A stretch of 58,847 nt of DNA from CAZOKN01 sp964580525 (GTDB taxonomy: Bacteria; Pseudomonadota; Alphaproteobacteria; Rickettsiales; UBA6187): NCBI GenBank assembly GCA_964580525.1, contig CAZOKN010000006.1, positions 1-58,847 of the forward strand. The letters are read 5' to 3'. Shown one piece after another: positions 25,453 to 34,418 of this stretch. Made by a program: the position numbers and the translations under genes. The notes under the pieces were generated by a model. That model was not told the origin of the DNA and did no database searches. It worked only from the letters and a program-made list of their open reading frames with translations. Position 1 is the first letter of the stretch, and every line of letters starts with the position of its first letter.

Positions 25453-26454
25453 ATGTCATTATTGAATTCAAAACCAATATATAAACCTTTTCAATATCCA
25501 TGGGCTTATGAGGCCTGGCATATTCAGCAAAAAATTCATTGGCTGCCGGAAGAAATTCCGATGGGCGATGATGTGAAAGATTGGAAATATAATGTTACCG
25601 ATGGTGAGCGTAACCTGCTAACGCAGATTTTTAGATTCTTCACTCAGGCAGATATTGAAGTGAATAATTGTTACATGAAAAATTATTCACGCGTTTTCCA
25701 GCCAACTGAAGTGCAAATGATGCTTTCTGCCTTCTCTAATATGGAAACAATCCACATTGCTGCATACTCACACCTGCTGGATACAATCGGCATGCCGGAA
25801 GTGGAGTATATGGCCTTCCTGAAATATAAGGAAATGAAAGATAAATATGATTACATGCATCAATTTAATGTGGAGAGTAAGCCAGAAATAGCTAAAACAC
25901 TAGCGGTTTTCGGTGCTTTCACAGAAGGTTTGCAGTTGTTTGCTTCTTTTGCAATTTTGCTAAACTTCCCACGTCATAACAAAATGAAGGGAATGGGGCA
26001 GGTGGTTACCTGGTCTGTGCGTGATGAGACTTTGCACTGCAATTCTATCGTGCGTCTATTCAAAACTTTCATATCAGAAAATCCTGAAATCTGGACAGAA
26101 GAATTCAAGAAGGAACTTTATATCGCCTGCTCAACAATAATTTCCCATGAAGACGCATTTATCGACCTGGCATTTGAGATGGGCGATGTGCAAGGGCTTA
26201 CAGCAGACGATGTTAAAAAATACATCCGTTATATCGGCGATAGAAGGCTTATGCAGCTAGGCTTACAGCCTATGCATAAGATAGAGAAAAATCCTCTGCC
26301 ATGGATTGACGAGATCTTAAATGGCGTTGAACACGCTAACTTCTTTGAAAACCGCGTTACTGAATACACAAAAGCCGCCACAAGAGGCAGCTGGGATGAG
26401 GTTTTCTCTGAGTTTGATCTAGGTGCGAAAGTGCCGGTTGGTACTGAGTCTTAG
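25453..26454 (+). CDS. nrdB: Class I ribonucleotide reductase, beta subunit
   Basis: A 333-residue radical-generating subunit partnering NrdA. Metal ligands are visible in TQADIEV, METIHIAAY (Glu-x2-His), TEGLQLFASFA and VRDETLHCNS (Glu-x2-His). The tyrosine four residues after the first ligand His (HIAAY) matches the radical Tyr of class Ia, so it is not the Phe-type class Ic. The ATG at 25453 (MSLLNSKPIYKPF) is chosen over a longer open frame to 25384, since homologues start here. The ribosome binding site is weak. Confidence 0.95.
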   Translation: MSLLNSKPIYKPFQYPWAYEAWHIQQKIHWLPEEIPMGDDVKDWKYNVTDGERNLLTQIFRFFTQADIEVNNCYMKNYSRVFQPTEVQMMLSAFSNMETIHIAAYSHLLDTIGMPEVEYMAFLKYKEMKDKYDYMHQFNVESKPEIAKTLAVFGAFTEGLQLFASFAILLNFPRHNKMKGMGQVVTWSVRDETLHCNSIVRLFKTFISENPEIWTEEFKKELYIACSTIISHEDAFIDLAFEMGDVQGLTADDVKKYIRYIGDRRLMQLGLQPMHKIEKNPLPWIDEILNGVEHANFFENRVTEYTKAATRGSWDEVFSEFDLGAKVPVGTES

Positions 26455-26501
26455 TTTATTTGATCCGACTATTTGAGGGCATTGATTAGCTTAATGCTTA
26501 A

Positions 26502-26753
26502 TCAATGCAAATTCTTATGTTCCATTAGTTTTCTGATTTCAGGAACGGCTTGTTCCTGAACGTATTTGATGGTTTCTTTCATATCATTGAAAATAGGGTT
26601 TAGCGCTCCCAGATCGACGTTTTGAAGATTTTGGAGCGAATGAAAATCAAGAGAAGACAAATGTTGTAGAGCTTCTGGGTTCATAGAGCCTAGTGCTCCC
26701 GCACCAAAGCCGCTACATCCTAAAAGAGCTATCCATCTTCCTGCGCTACCCAT
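26502..26753 (-). CDS. Small putative lipoprotein
   Basis: An 83-residue protein, with an N-terminal ALLGC that fits a lipobox (Cys13), though the preceding segment is short. The rest contains repeated Leu/Asn/Gln-rich helices (EALQHLSSLDFHSLQNLQNV). GGGAGAA precedes the ATG. It is downstream of hpf on the same strand, separated by palindrome copy 3. Function is unknown; the lipoprotein call is tentative. Confidence 0.55.
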   Translation of the reverse strand: MGSAGRWIALLGCSGFGAGALGSMNPEALQHLSSLDFHSLQNLQNVDLGALNPIFNDMKETIKYVQEQAVPEIRKLMEHKNLH

Positions 26754-26782
26754 TTTTTTCTCCCTATCGGGTTATTTATGCG

Positions 26783-26860
26783 AGTAGTTAGTGAGTGAAT
26801 AAAGTGATTTAGAGAACTAAGGGACTCAGAAAATCCAAATCCCTTAATTATTCACTAACT
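26783..26860. repeat. Nested palindrome, copy 3 (upstream of the small lipoprotein gene)
   Basis: GTTAGTGA...GTGAATAA on the left faces TTATTCACTAAC (26848-26859) on the right. An inner stem AAGGG/CCCTT lies inside. The arms are shorter and more diverged than in the other copies, but the same TTAGTG and ATTCACTAA words occur in the same order. It fills the gap after hpf. Confidence 0.7.
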
Positions 26861-27462
26861 TAAGCAACCTTCTTCTTTTTGCCCTGAGAAAGGCCGGAAT
26901 CAATCCAAGAAATATTTCCATCCTCACGACGATACACAACATTTATGTCGCCAGTTTTTTTGTTGATAAACATAACTGCCGGCAACTGTCCTAAATCCAT
27001 GCGCATAACAGCATCGCTTACTGTTAAAGTCTCGATAGTCGTAGGTTTTTCAGCGATGATTAATGGCGCATTTGCTTCTTCAGTAGTTTTTACAGGTTCT
27101 GCGCTTGAAGAAAGAACGTATTTTGTAGCTTCCACCAAAGAGAAATCTTTTTCAAGTTTAACTTTGTGATGGTCTTTGATGCGTTCTTTATATTTACGCA
27201 ATTGTTTTTCGATACGCGCAGCGGCAATATCAAATGCTGCATAGACTTCATCATCTTCAGCGCTACCTTTTATCAAAGTGTGACCTGTGCCGTCATTTAC
27301 CAGCACATCTGCGCGAAATAAATGTCGGACTTTAGTGAAAACAACGTCGGCACTGATGGCCAGTTCAAAATATTTCGTCACAATGCTTTGGAGTTCCGAC
27401 TCAACGTAGCCTTGCAATGCTTGACCGATGTCTAAATGTTTACCAGATACAGATACCTGCAT
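26860..27462 (-). CDS. hpf: Long-form ribosome hibernation promoting factor
   Basis: This 200-residue protein has an N-terminal HPF/YfiA domain (about 1-100: VSGKHLDIGQALQGYVESEL, and AAFDIAAARIEKQLRKYKERIKDHHK). A linker and a C-terminal dimerisation domain follow (about 140-185: LPAVMFINKKTGDINVVYRR). Long HPF joins two 70S ribosomes into an inactive 100S dimer in stationary phase. AAGGAG lies nine bases before the ATG. rpoN and PTS genes, frequent neighbours elsewhere, are absent. Confidence 0.94.
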   Translation of the reverse strand: MQVSVSGKHLDIGQALQGYVESELQSIVTKYFELAISADVVFTKVRHLFRADVLVNDGTGHTLIKGSAEDDEVYAAFDIAAARIEKQLRKYKERIKDHHKVKLEKDFSLVEATKYVLSSSAEPVKTTEEANAPLIIAEKPTTIETLTVSDAVMRMDLGQLPAVMFINKKTGDINVVYRREDGNISWIDSGLSQGKKKKVA

Positions 27463-27616
27463 AGTAAATTCTCCTTATTTTGAAGTGATTAAGATTGGAA
27501 TATCTCCGATTTATAGATCTTTTCTTTATCTTTCCCTATATCTCTATGGTACTCCAAATTAGTCTAAAAGTAAAGTTTAACTCATTAAATTTTTAGTATT
27601 ACTCCATTTAATTATT

Positions 27617-29116
27617 TTAAGTTCTTCCTTCTGGTTTTTTTCCTCCAGGAGGATTTATGTTAGGATTATTTGTGAATTTTTTATCACCTACAGGCGGCTT
27701 TTGATTCGTTGCTGCAGAAAAATTAGCATAGTGTTCCGGATTATTAGGTTTAGCCAGATGTTGTTGGCTGCTTTTTCGCCATTCTGCAAGATTTACATGA
27801 TGTTGCTGCTGCTGTGGACTTGCAGGTGGAAGTTTTGGCTGCGATACTTTGGTTTGCTTAAGTTTGTCTATCTTTTCTTGTAGTTCGGCGGGATTACTTT
27901 CTTTCTTAAAATGTTGGACAGATGCTGCTCTTTGTGGAATTTGTTGTTTCTTATCAGATTGAGCAAATGCATTATCTGGCTTAGAGAATATTGTTTCCGA
28001 ACGTGCTTTTTCTAATTTTTTAGGAGAAAATTTTGTAAGGTTATCTATGCCTGGTTCATTAATTATATTTTCTACTAAAGTTGCCGCGATAGCCTTTCTA
28101 TCATCTGGATTTAAATCAATTTTTGGCAATTCCAATATAGCAGAAAAAACAACTGCTTTTAGAGTTGATTCTTTGTCTTTAAGGCCAAGTCCTTTTGCAA
28201 TATAGGCACTTATGGCTTCTGCATTGGCGAGTTCTGGGCTATTTTTTTCAGGAACTCCAGCATTTGCAACTTTGGCTAATTTTTCAGGATTGTTTAATAC
28301 ATCGATGATTTGATGGTTTAATGCCGTAGTGAAGAATTCTTTTGTTTTTTCTGCGAGAGTAGTCTGTATTGATGAAAAGCGTTCTGGTTTATCAACATAG
28401 GAATGTTGAGCTAACGGACTACTAAGAAAATTGTTTGCAAATATGGTTAATTCGGAATTTTTTTGTAAAGAAAATTTAATGAAATTAGGATCTTTTAAAA
28501 AATCCTCTGCTGATTCGCAAAAACTACCACCAACACTGTCGATTATTTCCTGAGGTGGTAACGATAAAAGAGCCGGCATTGTGTTACGAATAGAGTTGAA
28601 TATTTTTTCGCCTTCCTCTCTTTCCAAACCTAAATTCTCTAAAGTCTTTTTTGAAAAAATATCACTACTCCTACCATTTTCTGAAGGAGTTCCTACTAAC
28701 GGTACGAATATTTTATTTATAGAATTTGGTATTTTACAATTTTGCAACGATACAGCTCTGAAATCCAGATCTTTTATTTTTCCGTTCTGACGGATGTCTT
28801 TTATTATTAATGAGCTTTGATCTTCTGCTAAATCTAGTTTGAATTTGTTATCTTCTGGCATAGAGCTTTTATATGGCTCTTTAGAGTAAAGATTTAGGAT
28901 ACCCTGCTTTATTTGATTTTCATATACTTCTAGAATTTTTTCGTCTGGTGTGTTTAGTTCATCGCTGCTACTTTTGCTATCATTTAGTTTGAATTTTGAA
29001 TCTGGCCTCATAATCTGTATGAAAGTTTTTATATCAGGGCTTGTAGTTAGAAAATCTTGCCACAAAGTCTTTAATTCTTCATTAAACCTTTGTGAAGTAT
29101 TCTTGTCTTTAGCCAT
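27617..29116 (-). CDS. Hypothetical protein, 499 residues, Pro/Gln-rich C-terminus
   Basis: I do not recognise it. Residues 1-380 are Lys/Ser/Asn-rich and mostly helical, with no signal peptide or membrane segment. The last 100 residues are low in complexity and rich in Pro, Gln, Asn and His (PPASPQQQQHHV, NINPPGGKKPEGRT). The start has GAGGA ten bases upstream. It lies alone between hpf and bamB, with 154 and 264 bp of AT-rich gap on its two sides. It could be an effector or a structural protein; there is no direct evidence for either. Confidence 0.78.
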   Translation of the reverse strand: MAKDKNTSQRFNEELKTLWQDFLTTSPDIKTFIQIMRPDSKFKLNDSKSSSDELNTPDEKILEVYENQIKQGILNLYSKEPYKSSMPEDNKFKLDLAEDQSSLIIKDIRQNGKIKDLDFRAVSLQNCKIPNSINKIFVPLVGTPSENGRSSDIFSKKTLENLGLEREEGEKIFNSIRNTMPALLSLPPQEIIDSVGGSFCESAEDFLKDPNFIKFSLQKNSELTIFANNFLSSPLAQHSYVDKPERFSSIQTTLAEKTKEFFTTALNHQIIDVLNNPEKLAKVANAGVPEKNSPELANAEAISAYIAKGLGLKDKESTLKAVVFSAILELPKIDLNPDDRKAIAATLVENIINEPGIDNLTKFSPKKLEKARSETIFSKPDNAFAQSDKKQQIPQRAASVQHFKKESNPAELQEKIDKLKQTKVSQPKLPPASPQQQQHHVNLAEWRKSSQQHLAKPNNPEHYANFSAATNQKPPVGDKKFTNNPNINPPGGKKPEGRT

Positions 29117-29380
29117 ATCAACAATTCCTCAAAAACACCTGATAATGGACTTTTACATGCCCAATAGTTACTGTAATGCAACATTAAGTTTAGCGCGGAA
29201 TGGTTAAATAAGTATTAAAAACGGTACATTTTGAAGGTTGCGTTGAAAAATATTGGGCTTTGGTGGAATTGTGAGGATTTAATACAATTATAAGTTGTCT
29301 GAGGTTTGAGTTTTACAGAAAGAACAGAAAATGGCGGATCTAGTCAAAAATTCAGAAGTAAGTTTTAGCCAAAAATATCT

Positions 29381-30979
29381 TTAATCATTTTCCATAGTTT
29401 CTGGAGCTTGTTCACGTTTGTGGAACAATCCTTTTATGCCTTCAAATACATGTTGGAAAAATCCATCTTCGTGTTTTTCTTGCTCTTCTTCAGGCAGGAC
29501 AAGTTCAACTTCACCGCCTTTAAATTCTACTTTTTCGCCTTTTTTGCCAACACCAGGGCCTTGTAAGGATTCTTTATTTTCTTCACCTATTGTTTCATCA
29601 ATTTGAGAAGGTTTAGTTTCAGGCTTAGAAGGCTTAGGCATTTTTGCATTTTCAAGAGAGCCACGCAAAACTGTCATGTTAGCGTTATCGTCAATAAGAT
29701 AGAGGTTGTTATGGGCAATCACTGGAGCACTGTAGATATCTTTTGCCACTTTATTTTTGCTTATTACGTCACCGCTATCAGGCGCAATTGACCATAATTT
29801 TCCGTTTGAGCTAACAACAAGAAGATTACCACCGGCCATCACAGGGCCTTGCCACTCAATAAAATTGGCTTTAGTTTCTTCATTTTTATACGATGGCAAT
29901 TTTGATATCCATTTGATTCCGCCGGTTCTTGTAGAAATACATAAAACTTCGTTATTACTATCAATCACATAAATATAATCACCAGCGAGCCAAGGCTGGT
30001 TGCTACTAGAAACTTTTGTTTCCCATATTTTCTGACCATTATGTGGATCCATTGCAGCAAGAAGGCCATCGGCGCTAATTGCATAAACTTTATCATCGGA
30101 AACTAGCGGCGAAGAATCAACGTCAGGAAGTGCGTAGGCAGCACTGTTATCAGGATCTGCAAGGCTATCCAGCCATATTTCATTTCCATCAGCAGCGCGC
30201 AATGCATAAAGCTCGCCTGAAGAATAAGGGATATATGCAATATCGTTTTTCACCACCGGCGATGCAGTTCCCACAACGCTAACATCAATCTGTGTGCCTG
30301 CATGATTCCATATAATAGAACCATCATGTGCATCTAAGCCATAAGATATATTGTCTATAGTGTTTACGACGACAACGCCATCTCCAGCTGCAGGTGCAGA
30401 TCTAGCAAGGCTAGTTACTTGGCGGCGCCAAATTTCTTTACCACTATCTGCTGCAACTGCGATTACATAATTATAGCCGGTGGCAATATATAATTTACCG
30501 TCATCATAAAGCAAACCGCCATTAGTGAAGTCGCCTTTTTCTTCGCCTATGGTAATTTTGTAATTCCATATTTTATGTTTTATATTTTCTGCATCAAATG
30601 CTGTAATTTTTCCTCTGGCATCAAGAGTATAAACTCTGCCACCACCGATTACAGGAGAGGCTGTAAGGTGTGTTTTGCTATCAGGAGCTTTACCGATACC
30701 AACAGAAGTTCTTTTTGTAAACGATAACGGTGCCTGTGGATTTTCTGGTGAAACGCCATGGCCGCTACTTTTAGACCATAAATTGTTATACTCCGCTCCA
30801 GGAATTACAACTTGTGAATCCTTTAGCATAACGTCAACACGTAAATCAGCGCCCATACTGAGAACAGAAATACGTTCGCCTTTAATTTTTTCTTTTTTGC
30901 TGTCAGAGCCAAGCCAGCCAGAGCTACATCCGGATAGAATAATCATTGCAATAATTGCTGATTTTTTACTTAAACTCAT
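29381..30979 (-). CDS. bamB: Outer-membrane assembly lipoprotein BamB
   Basis: A 532-residue lipoprotein, with signal peptide and lipobox (LSGCSS, Cys18). It has a PQQ-type eight-bladed beta-propeller over about residues 100-440. Blade repeats such as GKEIWRRQV, DGSIIWNHAG, GNEIWLDSL, GQKIWETKV and GGIKWISKL are obvious. A charged C-terminal extension of about 80 residues (Glu/Lys/Pro-rich) is longer than in E. coli BamB (about 390 residues). BamB helps BamA fold outer-membrane proteins. It overlaps the upstream YfgM-like gene by four bases (ATGA), the usual yfgM-bamB pairing. The usual next gene der is elsewhere in this window (35060). Confidence 0.93.
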   Translation of the reverse strand: MSLSKKSAIIAMIILSGCSSGWLGSDSKKEKIKGERISVLSMGADLRVDVMLKDSQVVIPGAEYNNLWSKSSGHGVSPENPQAPLSFTKRTSVGIGKAPDSKTHLTASPVIGGGRVYTLDARGKITAFDAENIKHKIWNYKITIGEEKGDFTNGGLLYDDGKLYIATGYNYVIAVAADSGKEIWRRQVTSLARSAPAAGDGVVVVNTIDNISYGLDAHDGSIIWNHAGTQIDVSVVGTASPVVKNDIAYIPYSSGELYALRAADGNEIWLDSLADPDNSAAYALPDVDSSPLVSDDKVYAISADGLLAAMDPHNGQKIWETKVSSSNQPWLAGDYIYVIDSNNEVLCISTRTGGIKWISKLPSYKNEETKANFIEWQGPVMAGGNLLVVSSNGKLWSIAPDSGDVISKNKVAKDIYSAPVIAHNNLYLIDDNANMTVLRGSLENAKMPKPSKPETKPSQIDETIGEENKESLQGPGVGKKGEKVEFKGGEVELVLPEEEQEKHEDGFFQHVFEGIKGLFHKREQAPETMEND

Positions 30980-31638
30980 TTTACCGCCTTGGTTTTAACG
31001 ATATTTAACATCTCTTCAGATCTTGTGCGCATTGAGGGAGGTGTTTCAAGCCCTTTGGTTAGTTCATCAAATGTTTTTTCTGCAGCGGCATAATCTTTTT
31101 TACCATATTGCATATATGCTAAAAGCTCTTTTGCAGAGCTAGCGAAAACGGCTGATTTATCGCCAGAAATTTTCTGCACTTTTTCCATAAGTGCATTATC
31201 TGGATTAGAAAAATCTACGCTATTATATATGAAATAAATCTCTGCCAAATCTCTAATTTCTTTAGGTGCTTTTTTATCATCTGAGATTTTTTTGTAGATT
31301 AAGTTTGCTTCTTCTTTTTTGCCTTTTTCAAAAAGCACACCAGCTTTTCTGAATTCAGCGATGCCAGAATAGAAAGCTTTATTATCTTGCTCTAAAGTTT
31401 CATAGGCTTTTATACTACCGTCAAAATCAGCTCTGTGATCAAGTTCAAAAGCGGTGTAGAGCTTATCGCCCATTTTTTCGTTTTGTGATTTTTGATATGA
31501 CTTCCAACCAGTAACACCTGCAGTGGCAATAACCAGTCCTACGGCAGCGCCTATAATATGATTACCATATTTATTCCACAATCTTATAAGATTTTCTTCT
31601 TTTAAATCTTCTTTTATTTCATCAAGTAAATCTGGCAC
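30976..31638 (-). CDS. YfgM-like tetratricopeptide membrane protein
   Basis: A 220-residue protein, with an N-terminal cytoplasmic stretch, one membrane helix (about 27-46, GNHIIGAAVGLVIATAGVTG) and a periplasmic TPR-like helical domain. This is the YfgM/DUF2133 layout; YfgM works with SecYEG and periplasmic chaperones and pairs with BamB. The start is GTG with GAGGGA just upstream. Its TGA stop overlaps the bamB ATG, so the two are coupled. Confidence 0.88.
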   Translation of the reverse strand: MPDLLDEIKEDLKEENLIRLWNKYGNHIIGAAVGLVIATAGVTGWKSYQKSQNEKMGDKLYTAFELDHRADFDGSIKAYETLEQDNKAFYSGIAEFRKAGVLFEKGKKEEANLIYKKISDDKKAPKEIRDLAEIYFIYNSVDFSNPDNALMEKVQKISGDKSAVFASSAKELLAYMQYGKKDYAAAEKTFDELTKGLETPPSMRTRSEEMLNIVKTKAVK

Positions 31639-31776
31639 TTTTCCCTCGTTAACACTCTATGGCCGGACATTTTTTACTACAACATCCAGCAAAATTCACT
31701 ATAAATTAATAGTGGAAGTAGGAAGATAGTGCAACAAGAATAAAGAAGTGTGGTAAACGTAGTGCGATAAGAAAAT

Positions 31777-32367
31777 TTATCCCTGTTTCCAAAGTCTACT
31801 GACTTTATCTTTCAATGTATTTATCTGCATAACATTGCCTATACGTCTGTCGAGAAATTCCCATGTTTTCGAGTGATCGTCTGATTTGTCAGCAAGCCAA
31901 TAAAGCAATGTGCTGCTATAAACTCCAGCTAACATAATGCGTTTTGTGTAATGATTAAAATCGGCTGATTTATCACCTGCGATGTACCATATTTTATCAA
32001 CGGTATGCCATAGCGACTTTGTTGCCTGAATGGAGTTTTGTGGCATGGCAAAAAAAGCTACGGTTTTATGGATTGCAAGTTTATATTTTTCAGCAACTAA
32101 AAGGCGGGTTTTTACGGCTTTAGTAACACGTTCCCTAACTTTTAAAGATATAATGTTCTCGTCATTTAGGCGATTGGCCATTTCCTCGTCAAGATGGGCA
32201 AGAAAATAGGCCACAAGTTCGCTAATTCCTTGCGGAAAAGCGATTTCCTCATATCCAGGTTCAAGACCTGCATCGCGCGCAGCTGCAGCAAGCGTTTTTT
32301 GGCTCCAGCCGTCAAAAGGGACGATTTTTAGTGCTTCTTTAAGTATAAGATCTTTTTTGTTTGTCAT
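31777..32367 (-). CDS. COQ9-family protein (ubiquinone biosynthesis)
   Basis: A 196-residue protein from the ATG at 32367, which has GGAAG upstream and gives the usual N-terminus (MTNKKDLILKEALKIVPFDGWS). A 20-residue longer frame exists but lacks conservation. PFDGWSQKTLAAAARDAGLEPG and the C-terminal region ending near FLDRRIGNVMQI are typical of the COQ9 family, whose members bind lipid and assist the COQ7/UbiF-type hydroxylation step. The fold resembles TetR, but there is no DNA-binding role known. It is divergent from rpsU; this adjacency is familiar to me from alphaproteobacteria. Confidence 0.88.
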   Translation of the reverse strand: MTNKKDLILKEALKIVPFDGWSQKTLAAAARDAGLEPGYEEIAFPQGISELVAYFLAHLDEEMANRLNDENIISLKVRERVTKAVKTRLLVAEKYKLAIHKTVAFFAMPQNSIQATKSLWHTVDKIWYIAGDKSADFNHYTKRIMLAGVYSSTLLYWLADKSDDHSKTWEFLDRRIGNVMQINTLKDKVSRLWKQG

Positions 32368-32560
32368 ATCTGACTTCCACAATACACAAAAATATGGTAT
32401 AGTTAAGTATATCTTGACTTTTTTCACTCAATAGTGCAAAACAACTCACGTGCCAAAGAGGCATTTGATGACGTTAGGTTGTTTTATTGAAGTAAAAATT
32501 CAGTGATAACCGACTAAAAATTAGAGATATTTTGATATCCAGCGGAAGGGGGTATTTAGT

Positions 32561-32758
32561 TTGCTTCAGGTTCAAGTACACGGCAATATAGACCAAGCTC
32601 TGAAAGTATTGAAAAAGAAAATGCAGAGGGAAGGTGTGTTTCGCGAAATGAAATTGCGTAGACATTACGAGAAGCCGTCTGAAGAAAAAAAACGCAGACT
32701 CGAAGAGTCTAAGCGTAGACGTCGTAAATTAGATCGTAAAAAAGCACAGTTCGATTAA
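32561..32758 (+). CDS. rpsU: Ribosomal protein bS21 (TTG start)
   Basis: A 65-residue S21: LQVQVHGNIDQALKVLKKKM, then QREGVFREMKLRRHYEKPSE and a basic tail. The start codon is TTG, with GAAGGGGG ten bases upstream. No in-frame ATG precedes it and the N-terminus matches the family exactly. An intrinsic terminator follows. Confidence 0.96.
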   Translation: MLQVQVHGNIDQALKVLKKKMQREGVFREMKLRRHYEKPSEEKKRRLEESKRRRRKLDRKKAQFD

Positions 32759-32785
32759 TAGTTTTCTATTATCTTCGTGAATTTT

Positions 32786-32812
32786 AAAGGGCTGTTACCA
32801 GCCCTTTTTTTG
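32786..32812 (+). terminator. Terminator of rpsU
   Basis: AAAGGGCTG-TTAC-CAGCCCTTT followed by a T run: an intrinsic terminator 28 bases after the stop codon. Confidence 0.92.
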
Positions 32813-32832
32813 TTATCTGTTAATTCAAAATA

Positions 32833-32863
32833 AAAAAGGCAAATTTAAAAATTGGCCTTTTAG
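32833..32863 (-). terminator. Terminator of the downstream minus-strand lipoprotein gene
   Basis: Read on the minus strand, AAAAGGCCAATT pairs imperfectly with AAATTTGCCTTTT and is followed by a T run. It lies immediately after the stop of the 32868-33500 gene. Confidence 0.65.
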
Positions 32864-32867
32864 GTTT

Positions 32868-33500
32868 TTAGTATGCAGGAGTTGTACCGGAAGAGGAAGT
32901 TGGCCCAGTCTCATATAATGGAACATTGGCAGGATCAGCCGGCAGTTGTGCAGGTGGCAATTGCTGCTGATCAACATAATATGGCGGTCTGGCTGGCTGC
33001 GGACGTTGCTGCTGCGAAGGCTGTGAAGCTATAATATATTGCGGCTGCTGAGGCTGCACGGCATATTGACCATCTGTTTTTGGATATGGAATTTGGTATA
33101 AAGCCGGCTCAGATTCTGCAGGAGGCGTTACAGCTGATTGTTGTTGCACTTGCGGATATGCAGGAAGGTCGACGGAGTGTTTTTCCTGCTCATCACATTT
33201 CTTTCTATCATATACTTTTATCAGGTGCTTAACTCTTTTGCGTGCGTTGACACCAGCTTTGCTAACGTTATAAGATGGCACAACCAATGCTGTTGGAACC
33301 AGGCTGTCTATGCTATCCCGGTCATTTTTTTGAGCAGCTTCATCAATTTTTTGATTATCGGAAATTTGTTTACTAAGATCGGCGCAAGTTAAATATCTGT
33401 CTGTTTCACGTTCAATATCCGGTAAATTTGAATAGTTCGAACAAGCATTTAATAAAGCTAGAGTTGATACAAGAGAAATAACCGCAAAATTCTTTTTCAT
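32868..33500 (-). CDS. Putative lipoprotein A, two-Cys helical domain, Pro/Gln tail
   Basis: A 210-residue exported protein with signal peptide and lipobox (LLNAC, Cys20). The body (about 35-107) starts with YLTCADLSKQI and ends with NARKRVKHLIKVYDRKKC. The same pattern (LTCxD near the start, NAR..L..YD..C at the end) occurs in the neighbouring gene at 33656-34255. The tail (about 115-210) is rich in Pro, Gln and Tyr. An envelope role is likely; the exact function is unknown. Confidence 0.72.
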   Translation of the reverse strand: MKKNFAVISLVSTLALLNACSNYSNLPDIERETDRYLTCADLSKQISDNQKIDEAAQKNDRDSIDSLVPTALVVPSYNVSKAGVNARKRVKHLIKVYDRKKCDEQEKHSVDLPAYPQVQQQSAVTPPAESEPALYQIPYPKTDGQYAVQPQQPQYIIASQPSQQQRPQPARPPYYVDQQQLPPAQLPADPANVPLYETGPTSSSGTTPAY

Positions 33501-33607
33501 TTTTTAACTACCTTTATTGTTAATCAGGCATTATTCCGCAATTCTATACTTATTTTGGATATGTGTAAAGTGGTCGAAACCTTGGGAGATTAATAATTTT
33601 TAAACAA

Positions 33608-33635
33608 AAAAAGGGAGAGCTTGCTCTCCCTTTTT
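33608..33635 (-). terminator. Terminator of lipoprotein B gene
   Basis: AAAAAGGGAGAGC-TT-GCTCTCCCTTTTT is a perfect, symmetrical hairpin ending in T runs on both strands. It lies 20 bases after the stop of the 33656-34255 gene. Confidence 0.93.
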
Positions 33636-33655
33636 CGTATTCAGATAATTATATT

Positions 33656-34255
33656 CTACTGATCTTCCAAGTGCACGTGTGGCTCTAAACCACCAGCATG
33701 GTTGTGAATGTAGATTTTACCGTTTTTATCCTTGTGCTCATGCAAACCAGTCTTCTTGTCAATAAGTCTGTAGTACTTATTTGTAGCCTCTTCCATAGGG
33801 AAGAAGTGTAGGTTTGTGTTAGGCACAGGTTGATAAACGCGTGCAGGCTTAGGAGCCGGAACTACAACTGGTGCAGGAGGAGGTGGTGGAGGTGGCAACA
33901 TAGCAGGGGGTTGTTGCTGATCCTTATCTTTACCTTTACCGCCGCAATCCAACAAGTCATATATATGGCCAAGATATTCTATACGCGCATTAGCAGAGCC
34001 AACTGCGGAACGGCCATCAAGATACCCATTCACCCAGCATAGAGGTGCCAATATTTCACCAAAGCCTATACCTTTTTCTATAGCGCCTTGTTTTCTATAT
34101 TCTTCGGATTCGTTAATTTCCAAAATAACGTCTTTACACGTTAGTTTTTTGTCGCTTCTTTGTACAGAAGTAACCCGCAGTGGAACACCGCAAGTACACG
34201 ATAACAAAAGTGAAACGCCCGCGAACAAGAGGGCCATTTTATAAAATTTTTTCAA
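33656..34255 (-). CDS. Putative lipoprotein B, two-Cys helical domain, His-rich C-terminus
   Basis: A 199-residue exported protein: signal peptide with lipobox (LLLSC, Cys20), then KLTCKDVILEI through NARIEYLGHIYDLLDC, the same framework as lipoprotein A. A Pro-rich hinge (seven consecutive Pro near residue 125) leads to a C-terminal segment rich in His (LHEHKDKNGKIYIHNHAG and PHVH) that could bind metal. The start is TTG with GAGGAG eight bases upstream; the first ATG would lose the Lys-rich start of the signal peptide. Likely a paralogue of lipoprotein A. Confidence 0.74.
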   Translation of the reverse strand: MKKFYKMALLFAGVSLLLSCTCGVPLRVTSVQRSDKKLTCKDVILEINESEEYRKQGAIEKGIGFGEILAPLCWVNGYLDGRSAVGSANARIEYLGHIYDLLDCGGKGKDKDQQQPPAMLPPPPPPPAPVVVPAPKPARVYQPVPNTNLHFFPMEEATNKYYRLIDKKTGLHEHKDKNGKIYIHNHAGGLEPHVHLEDQ

Positions 34256-34418
34256 CGTAAAATCTCCTCATTAGGAATGGATAATCCCCATTCGCGCGTG
34301 ATAATAACATAAAAGGAATAAAAAGTTTACTGTTTTTTCATCTTTTTTTAATAAAATAGTTAAATAGCTTAATAATGTAGCTAATTTGCAACGTTTTTAA
34401 CATTTGGATGCTAAGTAT

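Noticed and set aside
32474..32665. Minus-strand frame over rpsU
   Set aside because: Antisense shadow; rpsU on the plus strand is certain.
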